DNA from: Rouxiella silvae | Lineage (GTDB): Bacteria; Pseudomonadota; Gammaproteobacteria; Enterobacterales; Enterobacteriaceae | Length of the DNA stretch: 64,000 nucleotides | Reading direction: 5' to 3' | Assembly (NCBI RefSeq): GCF_002093625.1 | Contig: NZ_MRWD01000011.1 | Location: forward strand, 38,121 to 102,120 | Shown: one piece after another, positions 9,084 through 18,342 of the stretch | Layout: each line of letters begins with the position of its first letter | How positions within the stretch are numbered: position 1 is the first letter of the stretch | The notes under the pieces: model-generated | Database searches by the model: none | Seen by the model: the letters and a program-made list of their open reading frames with translations, nothing else | What the model was told of the DNA's origin: nothing | Translations under genes and position numbers: made by a program

Positions 9084-9986
9084 ATGCTCAGTTTGCCACA
9101 ACGTGAGCGTCGTCAGGCATGGGTGCTGTTAGCACCCATGCTGGTGATGATGTTTTTGCTAACTGCTTGGCCGCTGGTCCGCACCCTTTGGCTCAGCTTC
9201 ACCGATGCAGGACTGATCGGTGACGGAACGTCACCCGCCTGGGTAGGGTCAGACAATTTTATTTATGCCCTGACGGATCCTGATTTTCGGGCGGCCCTTT
9301 GGCGCACGCTCTATTTCACCTTCGTGTCGGTGATTTTTGAAGGAATTATCGGGGTTCTGGTTGCGCTACTGCTGAATCAGAAATTTTGGGGACGCAGTGC
9401 GCTGCGCGTGCTGGTTATTTTGCCGTGGGCGCTGCCGACCATCGTCAATGCCACCATGTGGCGGCTTAATTTCAACCCTGACTATGGCAGCATTAATGCC
9501 TTGCTGACTCAATTGGGCATTATTGACCATTATCGCAGCTGGCTCGGCTCACCTGACTCGGCGATCAATGCTGTCATGCTTGCAGATATCTGGAAAAACT
9601 ATCCGCTGGTCACGCTGTTAACGCTGGCGGCATTACAGACCATTCCGGAGGATTTGTTTGAAGCAGCTCGCCTCGACGGCGCCTCTGCTTGGCGTCGTTT
9701 TCGAGCGATCACCCTGCCTGCTATTGCGGCACCGCTGGCGGTGGCACTGATTCTGCGCACCATCGACGCGTTTAAAGTCTTCGACATTATTTATGTCATG
9801 ACCCGCGGCGGCCCGTTGGACAGTACCAAAACGGTCAGCTTTTTCGTCTATCAGGAGTCTTTCAGCTATTTGCGAGCAGGCAGCGGTGCAGCCTACGCAG
9901 TGCTAATGACCCTTATCTGCGCACTGTTGATTGCCGTTTATATGCTGATGCTGCTTCGCCAGCGCAAACAGGGAGCCAGTGAATGA
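9084..9986 (+). CDS. Sugar ABC transporter permease (MalF/UgpA type)
   Basis: This is an inner-membrane subunit of about 300 aa with six hydrophobic segments. The cytoplasmic EAA loop is visible as EAARLDGASAWRRFRAITLP, which contacts the ATPase. The reading frame can begin at an ATG at 9078, but AAGGA sits directly against that codon and 7 nt before the ATG at 9084, so the latter is preferred. It follows the binding protein by only a few nucleotides and overlaps the next permease gene by 4 nt. Both features point to one operon. Confidence 0.9.
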   Translation: MLSLPQRERRQAWVLLAPMLVMMFLLTAWPLVRTLWLSFTDAGLIGDGTSPAWVGSDNFIYALTDPDFRAALWRTLYFTFVSVIFEGIIGVLVALLLNQKFWGRSALRVLVILPWALPTIVNATMWRLNFNPDYGSINALLTQLGIIDHYRSWLGSPDSAINAVMLADIWKNYPLVTLLTLAALQTIPEDLFEAARLDGASAWRRFRAITLPAIAAPLAVALILRTIDAFKVFDIIYVMTRGGPLDSTKTVSFFVYQESFSYLRAGSGAAYAVLMTLICALLIAVYMLMLLRQRKQGASE

Positions 9987-10822
9987 AAAAACAAATCCGG
10001 ACGGTGTTGCTCTATCTGGCCGCCCTGTTCCTTGCTGTCACCATTTTGGCGCCGATGCTGTGGCTGTTTTTGATGAGTGTCAGTTCAAGCACTGACTTGG
10101 CGCGTATACCTCTCAGGTGGATCCCGCCGCATCTCGACTTTAGTCGTTATGCCAGTTTGCTCACGCTGCAGGCCGGTCAGCCCGGTGCGCTTTTCCTGCA
10201 CGCGTTGGCCAACAGTCTGCTGGTTGCCTGTGGTGCTACGGTGATTTCGTTACTGCTGGCGATACCGGCGGCGTTTAGCTTTTCCCGTTATCCCGGCCGT
10301 GACGGCTGGCTTTACGGCAGTCTGGCCATTTATATGGTGCCGCCGGTGGCCTTTGTGCTGCCGCTGTACTTTATTCTCGAACAAATCAGCCTGCTCAACA
10401 CTCACCTAGGGCTGATTTTGGTCTATTGCTCAATGATCCTGCCGTTTCTGACTTGGATGCTTAAAAACCAGTTCGATTCACTGCCGCTGGATATTGAACA
10501 GGCTGCGCGTTTAGACGGGCTGCGCTTTTGGCAGGTTTTATTGCGTATTACCCTGCCGCTGGCAAAACCCGCGCTCGGGGCTTCGGCGATGTTTGGCTGG
10601 CTGCTGGCGTGGGATGAATTCTTCTATGCGCTGCTATTTACCAACAACATTGATGCCCAGACGCTGCCAGTTACCATCGCTGGCTTTACCGCCGGACGCG
10701 CAACGGACGACGGCCTGATTGCCGCAGTCGGTATTCTGGCCGCCGTTCCTCCGCTATTTATTGCCCTGTGGCTGCAAAAAACCTTGGTCAGCGGTTTAAC
10801 CAGCGGCGGCAGTAAAGGCTAA
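9983..10822 (+). CDS. Sugar ABC transporter permease (MalG/UgpE type)
   Basis: This is the second membrane subunit of the importer, 279 aa, with about six membrane segments. Its EAA-like loop reads EQAARLDGLRFWQVLLRITL. It starts in the ATGA overlap with the preceding permease, so translation is coupled. It pairs with that subunit to form the channel through which the binding protein delivers the sugar. Sequence alone places it in the carbohydrate uptake 1 group but not with any specific substrate. Confidence 0.9.
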   Translation: MKKQIRTVLLYLAALFLAVTILAPMLWLFLMSVSSSTDLARIPLRWIPPHLDFSRYASLLTLQAGQPGALFLHALANSLLVACGATVISLLLAIPAAFSFSRYPGRDGWLYGSLAIYMVPPVAFVLPLYFILEQISLLNTHLGLILVYCSMILPFLTWMLKNQFDSLPLDIEQAARLDGLRFWQVLLRITLPLAKPALGASAMFGWLLAWDEFFYALLFTNNIDAQTLPVTIAGFTAGRATDDGLIAAVGILAAVPPLFIALWLQKTLVSGLTSGGSKG

Positions 10823-10851
10823 GTTTACCCGCACAGATAACAGAGAGTCGT

Positions 10852-11820
10852 ATGAAAAAACCTGAAACCCAGGCCCAGCTGTATGTGGTGGGTAACCTGA
10901 ATGTTGATTTAATCATGAGCACGCTCGACCAATGGCCGCAAAAAGGCACAGAAGCCATGCTTGAAAGCAGTTCTCTGCGCCCTGGTGGCTCGGCGGGAAA
11001 CTGTGCGTTGGCGCTGGCGGCGCTGGATACGCCCCACCGTTTGGTTGCTAATCAGGGCAATGACCAGTTTACGCCCTGGCTGGCGGAGATGTTTTCAACC
11101 AGTGCGGCGCAGTGGCCGCAGTACGCCTGTGAAACCTCACTGACCTTTGGCGTGACACACCCCGATCATGAGCGGACCTTCTTTAGTAATCAAGGGCATA
11201 TAGTTCGCCTGAGTATGGAAGATGTGCTGCAACAGCTGCCGCAGGTAGCCCGCCCTGGCGATTGGGTACTGCTGTGTGGCACTTTTTTGTGTACCGCACT
11301 GTTTACACAGTATCCGGCACTGCTGGCTGAGCTTAAAAATCGCGGTTATCAGGTCGCGGTCGATACTGGCTGGCCGCCACAGGACTGGAGTGACGCCCTC
11401 CGCGAGCAGATTTCCCCGTGGCTACCCTACTGCGACGCCTTGCTGCTCAATGAAGTAGAAAGCTTGGGGCTCAGCGGCTGTGACAGCCTGCCTGCCGCCG
11501 CTGAAAAATTGCTGTCGGAGATGGCAGCCAATGCGAACTGTATCATTAAATGCGGCCCCGACGGCGCACACTGCTGGTCGGATGAGACGCACCTTTATGT
11601 CACGGCTGAAGCCATTGAGGTGGTGGATACCATTGGTGCGGGCGACAGCTTTAACGCCGGTTACCTTTCGGCGCTGGTTTACGGATTAGACACCGCAACG
11701 GCGCTGCACTGGGGTATTCGCGTTGCCAGTGCAGCTATTAGCAGCTCACCACGTCAATATCCTGACTGGCAAACACTTTTCGCTCAATCCTCATCGGCCA
11801 CCTCACGGGAGGTACACTAA
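10852..11820 (+). CDS. PfkB-family carbohydrate kinase
   Basis: This 322-aa cytoplasmic kinase is of the ribokinase/PfkB fold. The N-terminal segment VVGNLNVDLIM and the glycine-rich RPGGSAGNCALALAAL motif form the substrate side. The C-terminal DTIGAGDSFNAGY motif holds the catalytic base Asp265. It lies between the permease and ATPase genes of the importer, and its stop codon directly abuts the ATPase start. It therefore probably phosphorylates the imported compound. Substrate range in this family is wide (ribose, fructose, ketogluconate, nucleosides), so no specific name is given. Confidence 0.88.
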   Translation: MKKPETQAQLYVVGNLNVDLIMSTLDQWPQKGTEAMLESSSLRPGGSAGNCALALAALDTPHRLVANQGNDQFTPWLAEMFSTSAAQWPQYACETSLTFGVTHPDHERTFFSNQGHIVRLSMEDVLQQLPQVARPGDWVLLCGTFLCTALFTQYPALLAELKNRGYQVAVDTGWPPQDWSDALREQISPWLPYCDALLLNEVESLGLSGCDSLPAAAEKLLSEMAANANCIIKCGPDGAHCWSDETHLYVTAEAIEVVDTIGAGDSFNAGYLSALVYGLDTATALHWGIRVASAAISSSPRQYPDWQTLFAQSSSATSREVH

Positions 11821-12909
11821 ATGGCAAGCGTTGAACTGGTTAAAGTCGCTAAAAACTATGGCAGGCAGCAGGTGCTTAAACCGCTCGACCTGACGATTAA
11901 TGACGGCAGTTTTACCGTACTGGTTGGACCCTCTGGATGCGGTAAATCGACCCTGCTTCGCCTGTTGGCCGGCTTAGAGTCAGTGTCTGACGGCGATATT
12001 TTGCTTGATAGCAAACAGATTAATAATCTCGACCCCGCGGACCGTGACATCGCCATGGTGTTCCAAAGTTATGCGCTGTATCCGCACCTGACAGTGGCCG
12101 AGAATATGGCGTTTCATATGCAGGTAAAGCGCGTGCCTAAGGCCGAGCAGCAAACCAAAGTGTTGCAGGCCGCCAAGGTTTTAGGGATTGACCACTTGCT
12201 CAAACGGCTGCCTAAAGATCTCTCGGGTGGTCAGCGTCAGCGCGTGGCAATGGGACGTGCGCTGGTGCGCAGCCCGAAGGTTTTTCTGTTTGACGAACCG
12301 TTATCCAATCTGGATGCACAGCTGAGAATGGAGCTGCGCGCTGAAATCAAATCGGTGCATCAGCAGTTTCGTACCACCACGGTCTATGTCACCCACGATC
12401 AGATTGAGGCCATGACGCTGGCCGACTGCATCGTGGTAATGAAAGACGGATTTATTGTGCAGCAGGGAGAACCGCTGGAGATTTACGACCGCCCGGTGAA
12501 TACCTTTGTTGCGCGTTTTATTGGCTCTCCGCCAATGAATCTGTTTAACGGCGCGTTCAGCGAGAAGAATGGACTCCAGGGCGTGCAGTGCGAAAATCTA
12601 TGGTTCCCGCTGCCGGATAAATGGCGAGAAAGTGCGCAGCAATCAGCGGGTAAACCCGTTACGCTGGGTCTGCGTCCGCACGATATCCACTTGGTCGAGC
12701 ACAGTACTCAGCCCACGGCGACTTTGCGGCTACTGGAGGTGACTGGCGAAAGCAGCTTGATGCATATCGACTGGAGCGGGTTCCCCGTTCACGTTCAGTG
12801 TGCAGGTCGTGCGCGCGTAACTGTTGATGCCCCACTGAGCCTTGAGGCCCGCAGTGAAGGTATTCATCTGTTTGACGCCGAAACTGGGAGCCGTTTACAA
12901 GAAAGTTAA
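11821..12909 (+). CDS. Sugar ABC transporter ATPase (MalK/UgpC type)
   Basis: This is the 362-aa ATP-hydrolysing subunit of the importer. Walker A is GPSGCGKST (from residue 36), the signature is LSGGQRQRVAMGRAL, and Walker B is VFLFDEPLSNLD. A C-terminal regulatory OB-type domain of about 130 residues follows, as in MalK and UgpC. It starts at the base after the kinase stop codon and ends the operon. Such ATPases sometimes serve several transporters, but its position argues for a dedicated role. Confidence 0.93.
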   Translation: MASVELVKVAKNYGRQQVLKPLDLTINDGSFTVLVGPSGCGKSTLLRLLAGLESVSDGDILLDSKQINNLDPADRDIAMVFQSYALYPHLTVAENMAFHMQVKRVPKAEQQTKVLQAAKVLGIDHLLKRLPKDLSGGQRQRVAMGRALVRSPKVFLFDEPLSNLDAQLRMELRAEIKSVHQQFRTTTVYVTHDQIEAMTLADCIVVMKDGFIVQQGEPLEIYDRPVNTFVARFIGSPPMNLFNGAFSEKNGLQGVQCENLWFPLPDKWRESAQQSAGKPVTLGLRPHDIHLVEHSTQPTATLRLLEVTGESSLMHIDWSGFPVHVQCAGRARVTVDAPLSLEARSEGIHLFDAETGSRLQES

Positions 12910-12916
12910 CACTCGG

Positions 12917-12954
12917 CCGCTGGACCTATCACACGATATGTCACAGTCCAGCGG
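12917..12954 (+). terminator. Possible hairpin at the end of the sugar operon
   Basis: A 9-bp stem (12917-12925 with 12946-12954) has a 20-nt loop and starts 8 nt after the ATPase stop codon. There is no U-run, so it may be a transcript-end hairpin or a weak terminator. Confidence 0.3.
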
Positions 12955-13102
12955 TTGATCCCTTCCTCTGATGCGCTATGCTCAATTCTTGATTTTTCGC
13001 CTTTCTTTTTTCACTATTAAGCAAAAGCTAAGCACTATTACAGCTATTATTCAGGGACTTATTCATGTTCAGGTCAGAGGCTTTCCTTTATATTCAGGCG
13101 CT

Positions 13103-14524
13103 ATGCCAATGAAACAACTTTCACTTCCTGGCGGCTATGGTTTACCCCTGCTCGTTGCAGGCGCCATTTTTATGGAAAACCTCGATGCCACGGTTATCGT
13201 CACCGCACTGCCCAAGATGGCAGAAGCATTTGGCGTGCATGCGATCGACTTAAATATCGGTGTTTCAGCCTATATATTAACCTTGACGGTGTTTATTCCC
13301 GCCAGCGGCTGGATCGCCAATCGCTTTGGGACGCGGACCATTTTCTCACTGGCGATTATCTTATTTACTCTCTCTTCCGTGCTGTGTGCCATGAGCACCA
13401 GCCTGCCCACTTTCACCGCAGCCCGTATGCTGCAAGGATTTTCTGGTGCATTGATGGTGCCGGTCGGCAAGCTGGTGGTACTGCGAAATACCGCCAAGGG
13501 TGATTTGATCAAGGCGATTGCCACCATTACCTGGCCAGGTCTGGTTGCCCCGATCCTCGGGCCGCCGCTGGGCGGATTTATCACCACTTACGCCTCGTGG
13601 CACTGGATTTTTATTCTCAACGTGCCGCTCGGTATTATTGCCCTTTTGCTAAGCATAAAACTTATCCCTAACGAAAAGGGAGAAAAAGGCGTGCCTTTCG
13701 ACGTGGCGGGTTTCATTCTTACTGGCGTTGCCTGTCTGGGGTTAATGTTTGGACTGGATCTGTTTAACAAATCCGGTGCCAGCTACTGGCTGCCCTCGTT
13801 TTGCGTTATTGGTAGCCTGGCGGTTGGAATATTTGCGGTTAAACACTCATTAAATTCGGCGCATCCACTGCTGCCAATGGTGGCGATGAAAATAAAAAGT
13901 TACGGCGTAACAATAATTGGTGGTTCATTGTTCCGCATTGCGATTAGTTCATTGCCCTTCTTACTGCCGTTATTGTTCCAGCTCGGCTACGGTATGACTG
14001 CTTTTAATGCCGGCTTGCTGGTGCTGTCGGTGTTTGCCGGTAATTTGGCTATGAAGCCTTTTACCTCAGCCATTCTGTTCCGTTTTCCGTTTAGAAGTAT
14101 TTTAGTGGTCAATGGATTTCTGAATGCACTGACTATTTTCGCCTGTGCGTTTCTGACGCCTTCGGTGCCAACGAGTTTGACCTTCGTCTTGCTGTTTGTT
14201 AGCGGCATGACGCGCTCGATGCAGTTTACGGCCATCAATACGCTGGCCTTTTCACAGGTACCCAGTGCACAAATGGGCGGCGCCAATACGCTGTTTAATA
14301 CCGCTCAGCAGCTCTCTTCGGGTCTGGGGATCGCCATTGGCGCACTGGCGCTGCGCATTGCCGAGCACGTTGAACCGGCGGCAAACAGTGGCACTTCGCT
14401 GGGCAGCTTTCATCTGGCGTTTATTATCGTGGGATGTTTCGCCCTGCTGGGCATGTTTGACAGTCTGACGCTCAGGGCTACGGACGGCGATGAAATACGC
14501 CAAAAGAAAAAAGTCGCTTCGTAA
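13103..14524 (+). CDS. HsrA-like MFS transporter of the DHA2 (14-TM) type
   Basis: This is an inner-membrane proton-coupled exporter of about 473 aa. The segment NLDATVIVTALPKMAEAFG and the SGWIANRFGTRTIF loop are typical of EmrB/QacA-type drug exporters. The C-terminal LRATDGDEIRQKKK resembles E. coli HsrA (YieO). The open frame extends 44 codons further upstream, but that stretch lacks a ribosome site. MPMKQLSLPGG, starting at the ATG at 13103 just after a CAGG, fits relatives better. The substrate is unknown. It is a single gene between the sugar operon and ydfG. Confidence 0.85.
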   Translation: MPMKQLSLPGGYGLPLLVAGAIFMENLDATVIVTALPKMAEAFGVHAIDLNIGVSAYILTLTVFIPASGWIANRFGTRTIFSLAIILFTLSSVLCAMSTSLPTFTAARMLQGFSGALMVPVGKLVVLRNTAKGDLIKAIATITWPGLVAPILGPPLGGFITTYASWHWIFILNVPLGIIALLLSIKLIPNEKGEKGVPFDVAGFILTGVACLGLMFGLDLFNKSGASYWLPSFCVIGSLAVGIFAVKHSLNSAHPLLPMVAMKIKSYGVTIIGGSLFRIAISSLPFLLPLLFQLGYGMTAFNAGLLVLSVFAGNLAMKPFTSAILFRFPFRSILVVNGFLNALTIFACAFLTPSVPTSLTFVLLFVSGMTRSMQFTAINTLAFSQVPSAQMGGANTLFNTAQQLSSGLGIAIGALALRIAEHVEPAANSGTSLGSFHLAFIIVGCFALLGMFDSLTLRATDGDEIRQKKKVAS

Positions 14525-14532
14525 TATCGCCA

Positions 14533-14572
14533 AGGATGAAGCAGGGATAGCCGCCCTCATTCATCCTGTGTT
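14533..14572 (+). terminator. Possible terminator after the HsrA-like gene
   Basis: An 8-bp outer stem (14533-14540 with 14560-14567) with an inner AGGG/CCCT helix is followed by GTGTTATT. It lies just after the MFS stop codon. The U-run is poor, so the call is tentative. Confidence 0.35.
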
Positions 14573-14643
14573 ATTAATAATCACAAGCTTGTGTCGTTAT
14601 CTTTGCCCTGTGCGCAGGGCTTATTATTTTAAGGAAATCAGAG

Positions 14644-15393
14644 ATGATCGTTTTTGTAACCGGCGCAACAGCCGGATTTGGTGCCGCTATCGCACGTAAA
14701 TTTGTTAATGCTGGACATCAGGTGATCGCCACGGGCCGTCGTAAAGAACGTTTAGCGGATTTAAAAGCCGAGCTTGGCGATGCGCTGTATGTGACGCAAC
14801 TGGACGTTACCGATCGCACCTCTATTGAACAGGCTATCGCCTCATTACCTGCCGAATGGCAAAAAATTGATGTGTTGGTCAACAACGCCGGTTTGGCTCT
14901 GGGTCTGGAAACCGCCGACAAAGCGTCGCTGGATGATTGGGAAACTATGATCGACACCAATACCAAAGGTCTCGTCTATGTTACTCGCGCCGTATTGCCG
15001 GGAATGGTTGAACGAAACGTGGGTCATGTGATCAATATAGGATCGACTGCCGGTAACTGGCCTTACTCTGGCGGTAACGTTTATGGAGCGACTAAGGCAT
15101 TTGTGCGTCAATTTAGCCTTAACCTGCGTACCGACCTGTTTGGCACTAAAGTACGCGTCACTAATATTGAACCGGGCCTGTGCGGCGGCACCGAGTTCTC
15201 GAACGTGCGTTTTAAAGGGGACAATACCAAGGTCGGTCAGACTTATGACAAAACCAACCCGTTGACCGCAGAAGACGTGGCTGAATCCGTGTTCTGGACC
15301 TCTACGCTACCTGCACACGTTAACATCAACTCAATCGAGATGATGCCAGTCAGCCAATCATTAGCCGGGCTGCGCGTTCACCGCGACGAGTAA
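14644..15393 (+). CDS. ydfG: NADP-dependent 3-hydroxy acid dehydrogenase YdfG
   Basis: This 249-aa cytoplasmic short-chain dehydrogenase is very close to E. coli YdfG, which oxidises L-allo-threonine and serine and reduces malonic semialdehyde. The nucleotide site TGATAGFG is near the N-terminus, followed by NNAGLALG. The catalytic Ser-Tyr-Lys are in INIGSTAGNWPYSGGNVYGA with the Lys in YGATKAF. The C-terminus SLAGLRVHRDE also matches YdfG. It is a single gene followed by a strong terminator. Confidence 0.95.
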   Translation: MIVFVTGATAGFGAAIARKFVNAGHQVIATGRRKERLADLKAELGDALYVTQLDVTDRTSIEQAIASLPAEWQKIDVLVNNAGLALGLETADKASLDDWETMIDTNTKGLVYVTRAVLPGMVERNVGHVINIGSTAGNWPYSGGNVYGATKAFVRQFSLNLRTDLFGTKVRVTNIEPGLCGGTEFSNVRFKGDNTKVGQTYDKTNPLTAEDVAESVFWTSTLPAHVNINSIEMMPVSQSLAGLRVHRDE

Positions 15394-15421
15394 TGTCGCT
15401 TTGAGCGGCACTCTCGGTATA

Positions 15422-15448
15422 GGGCATCCTAATTGGGTGCCCTTTTTT
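15422..15448 (+). terminator. Rho-independent terminator of ydfG
   Basis: An 8-bp stem (gggcatcc with gggtgccc, one T-G pair), a 5-nt loop and a run of six T follow ydfG by about 28 nt. It stands between convergent ydfG and ynfA. Confidence 0.85.
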
Positions 15449-15459
15449 AAATCAATGGA

Positions 15460-15786
15460 TCAGTAGGATTTCCAACCAGAAATAATGATCAGCATACCGG
15501 CCAAGGCCACGATCGCCCCCACCCAATCCGTGGTAGCCAGTTTAGCCCCGTCAACATAGCGTAACCACAGCAGCGCGGTCATCACGTAAACGCCACCATA
15601 GGCGGCATAAACACGCCCGCTGGCAGCAGGATGCAGTGTCAGCAACCAGACAAAAAGCGCCAGACTTGCCGCCGCAGGCAGCAATAGCAATATGTTTCCC
15701 CCCCTGCGTAACCAGAGATAAGGCAGATAGCAGCCAATAATTTCGGCCAGTGCGGTGACAAAAAACAGCAGCGTCGTTTTAAACAT
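15460..15786 (-). CDS. ynfA: YnfA-family small membrane protein
   Basis: This 108-aa inner-membrane protein has four hydrophobic segments and belongs to the YnfA/UPF0060 family, distantly related to small multidrug resistance exporters. Characteristic stretches are [28 protein letters not shown] and [19 protein letters not shown]. The length equals E. coli YnfA. A role in efflux of toxic compounds has been proposed for homologues; the substrate here is unknown. Confidence 0.93.
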   Translation of the reverse strand: MFKTTLLFFVTALAEIIGCYLPYLWLRRGGNILLLLPAAASLALFVWLLTLHPAASGRVYAAYGGVYVMTALLWLRYVDGAKLATTDWVGAIVALAGMLIIISGWKSY

Positions 15787-15916
15787 TAGGGTAAGACTAA
15801 CTCCATTAGTTCAATCGTATATAAACCGTCTTCCCGACTTTAGGTGACGTATGCAGTCAGGGTGGTATAATTTCAGTAATCGCGCTAGCGATGTGTAAAC
15901 CTATAAGGATGAGCAA

Positions 15917-16285
15917 ATGAATACAACAGTTATGTCTCGATTGCTGCGCCGCATGTTGCCTGTCGCTCTGCTGGTGCTTTCAGGTACCTGGCAAGTTGCT
16001 GCCCATGCCGAAACCAACTGTGCAGGCGGTACCTGTGTGTTTGGCGGTAACGGCAATAATGCGATGAGCAATGAAGAAGCGCGCCAAAGCAAAGAGCAAT
16101 GGAACGCCACTCGTACACTGCGCGATCAGAAGATTAATCGTCAGGAAAAAGACAACGCCAAGTATGATCGTTCCGTTGACCTGCGCGATAGATGCAATGC
16201 CAGCCAGAATGTGAATGCTTATTGGGAACCTACCACCCAGCGCTGCCTTGACCGCCGCACCGGCACACAGCTAATGGCGCCTTAA
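15917..16285 (+). CDS. ynfB: YnfB family exported protein (DUF1283)
   Basis: This is a 122-aa predicted periplasmic protein of unknown function. A signal peptide ends near AAHAE. The mature part includes SKEQWNATRTLRDQK and ends NAYWEPTTQRCLDRRTG, the conserved C-terminal block of YnfB/UPF0482 proteins. Two Cys near the mature N-terminus (TNCAGGTCVF) are not present in the E. coli protein as I recall it. AAGGAT lies 9 nt before the ATG. It precedes ynfD by 99 nt on the same strand. Confidence 0.88.
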   Translation: MNTTVMSRLLRRMLPVALLVLSGTWQVAAHAETNCAGGTCVFGGNGNNAMSNEEARQSKEQWNATRTLRDQKINRQEKDNAKYDRSVDLRDRCNASQNVNAYWEPTTQRCLDRRTGTQLMAP

Positions 16286-16384
16286 TTTATTATTAGCTAA
16301 TTTACGTTGTTGTTAATTGCCGTAGTCAATAGATTGCAGTTCACTGCTAAACTTTGCATACAATCTTTTTAAAAGGACGTCATT

Positions 16385-16684
16385 ATGAAAAAGACTTTGT
16401 TGATTGGACTAACTTTGTTAACCCTGTCTCCACTGGCTGCCATGGCCTCATGTGACAGCGTTAAAGCTGATATCACCAAGAAAATTGTGGCAAATGGGTT
16501 GCCGGAGTCTGGTTTTAAACTAGACATCGTCGCTAATGACCAGGCCGATAAGGCCAGTGGTCAAGTGGTCGGCCACTGTGATAACGACACGCAAAAAATC
16601 GTCTATAGCAAAACGTCTGACGGCTCTGATGACACCACTTCAAGCCCGAAAACCGGCACCAGTCAGGACGCAACAGCACAATAA
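16385..16684 (+). CDS. ynfD: YnfD-type periplasmic protein (DUF1161)
   Basis: This 99-aa exported protein has a signal peptide ending at AMA-SCDSV. The mature domain has the DUF1161 layout: CDSVKADITKKIVANGLP near the start and GHCDNDTQKIVYSK later, with two Cys that could form a disulfide. The last ~25 residues are Ser/Thr/Asp-rich and probably unstructured. AAAAGGACG provides the ribosome site. A perfect terminator follows. The function of the family is not established. Confidence 0.88.
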   Translation: MKKTLLIGLTLLTLSPLAAMASCDSVKADITKKIVANGLPESGFKLDIVANDQADKASGQVVGHCDNDTQKIVYSKTSDGSDDTTSSPKTGTSQDATAQ

Positions 16685-16704
16685 TTATCTTTAAAATGTA
16701 ATGC

Positions 16705-16738
16705 AGGGCCTAAGCTGTACAGCTTAGGCCCTTTTTTT
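16705..16738 (+). terminator. Strong terminator after ynfD
   Basis: A perfect 12-bp stem (16705-16716 with 16721-16732), a GTAC tetraloop and a run of seven T follow the ynfD stop codon. Confidence 0.93.
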
Positions 16739-16770
16739 ATGTAATATCGCAGATTTGGTTGGTCTAGCGC

Positions 16771-18291
16771 TTAACGCCTGCCATCGCTTGCTGGTGGGCA
16801 CCCGTCACGTAAATCAAACACCGCCGTTTTCTGGTAAATAAACAAACGATAATCACAGCTCTGGGCCAGATAACGTTCAGGCTTAAAAGCTTTCATCTCA
16901 GGCGTGGTATTGCTGAACGCCATTCTGATATTTTGCCCCCAAAACAGCGGGTAATAGCCCCACGAGTAAGATTCGACCAGCATGGGCAACTGAATAATAC
17001 CAATCAACGGAAAAGCACGCAGGCTCGGCTGGACGTCTGGCGATGGGCCAAGTTGACCGATAAAAGCGAGACTGGTGGCTTCATCCTGCGATATATGAGA
17101 CAGGTCGGCTTTAATCTGTTGAATGACATTTATCGTATAGTTCTGGGTGTTTACTGCCGTATTAAAGCAGGAGATCATCATCACCATGAAATAGAGTAGC
17201 GGCACGCAGTATAAGCCTGCCGTAAGATGGCTTACCGAGGGGAATGCCTTAATGCTTACGTAGAAGCAGAACAAAAACAGGCAGCTGGAGGCAATAATGA
17301 CGCGTGGAACAAATACCGGACTCGCCAAAATGGTTGAAAGCCCTGAAACGGTGGCGATAACAACGACCGGTGCGGCTAAAAGCAACAAACCGCTGGCCAC
17401 TCTAAATCTCGCAGTGATGATCGGTCGACGCAGAGTTGTTAAAAATAGTCTTAGCAATCCCACGAATAAGGTGGCCAATGGAAGAACAATCAGCAAGACT
17501 CTGAGTCCTGGAAAAGCACTCATATACAGGTCAAAGAATTGAACTATATTTCGCGAAAGAATAGGCAGCATGTCTGGGCCTAATGCCACTATTTTACTGT
17601 GTTGCAGACTGTATTCATCAGTGGGCAGCAGGTTAACGATAACAAATTTATAAACCAGTACCGCCGCAACACAGGCAAAAAACTTGTCACTCAAGAATTT
17701 GAGCGAATTTTGTTGTCGGCTCCACAGGCTCACCGTCATTATAACTACGCAGCCGATATAAATATTTAACCCTGTCTGATAGGTCATCATCGTTATTAGC
17801 AGCAGCGCCGTAGTCAGCAGTAGGTGTTTTATTCTAGAAAGACTCAACGACAGACTGGCAATCATCGCTAAGGCGACTGCAAGCAGCATCGTCATCGAAT
17901 CGTAGGAGAAGAGCATCGACTGCGCAAGGAACGGATTGAGAGTCATAAACTGTGCTGGCACCAAGGGCCAGTACCCCTTGAGGGGCAACTCCAGTTTTTC
18001 GACATAAATGACGCTGGCCACCGCCAGAGACCCCAGTCCCAGCAGCAGCGGCAGCGGGGAAACGTCATTTATGATTGAGCTGAATCTGAGTAACTCATTT
18101 AATAGCCAAGTTATGGGTCTGCCGTTACTGAGCCAATAACTTCCACTGCCCCCCATGATGCGATAATAATCATCTTGGTAGTAAACTTTGTGGGTCAATA
18201 AAGGCAAGGTGACCAGTATCCCCACCAAAAAGGTTAACAATATTTTTCTATTACGGCTTACCAACTTAATAATAGGCTGGCTGGTGTGCAT
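16771..18291 (-). CDS. GtrII-type glucosyltransferase-like membrane protein
   Basis: This is a 506-aa polytopic inner-membrane protein with about ten hydrophobic segments. The N-terminal periplasmic loop YYQDDYYRIMGGSGSYWL with SNGRPITWLL (residues 38-64) has the acidic pair and the W...GRP pattern of the glucosyltransferase II (Gtr) family. Members of that family add glucose to O-antigen in phage-mediated serotype conversion, or modify other surface glycans. The usual gtrA flippase and gtrB bactoprenol glucosyltransferase genes are not adjacent, so it is an orphan here. It lies 51 nt after a DHA2-type pump gene on the same strand and may be co-transcribed. The acceptor is unknown. Confidence 0.7.
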   Translation of the reverse strand: MHTSQPIIKLVSRNRKILLTFLVGILVTLPLLTHKVYYQDDYYRIMGGSGSYWLSNGRPITWLLNELLRFSSIINDVSPLPLLLGLGSLAVASVIYVEKLELPLKGYWPLVPAQFMTLNPFLAQSMLFSYDSMTMLLAVALAMIASLSLSLSRIKHLLLTTALLLITMMTYQTGLNIYIGCVVIMTVSLWSRQQNSLKFLSDKFFACVAAVLVYKFVIVNLLPTDEYSLQHSKIVALGPDMLPILSRNIVQFFDLYMSAFPGLRVLLIVLPLATLFVGLLRLFLTTLRRPIITARFRVASGLLLLAAPVVVIATVSGLSTILASPVFVPRVIIASSCLFLFCFYVSIKAFPSVSHLTAGLYCVPLLYFMVMMISCFNTAVNTQNYTINVIQQIKADLSHISQDEATSLAFIGQLGPSPDVQPSLRAFPLIGIIQLPMLVESYSWGYYPLFWGQNIRMAFSNTTPEMKAFKPERYLAQSCDYRLFIYQKTAVFDLRDGCPPASDGRR

Positions 18292-18342
18292 TTTTTTCTT
18301 CCTGATAATGCTTTTGATAAAAGGCCGAGGTAACCAGTGAAA

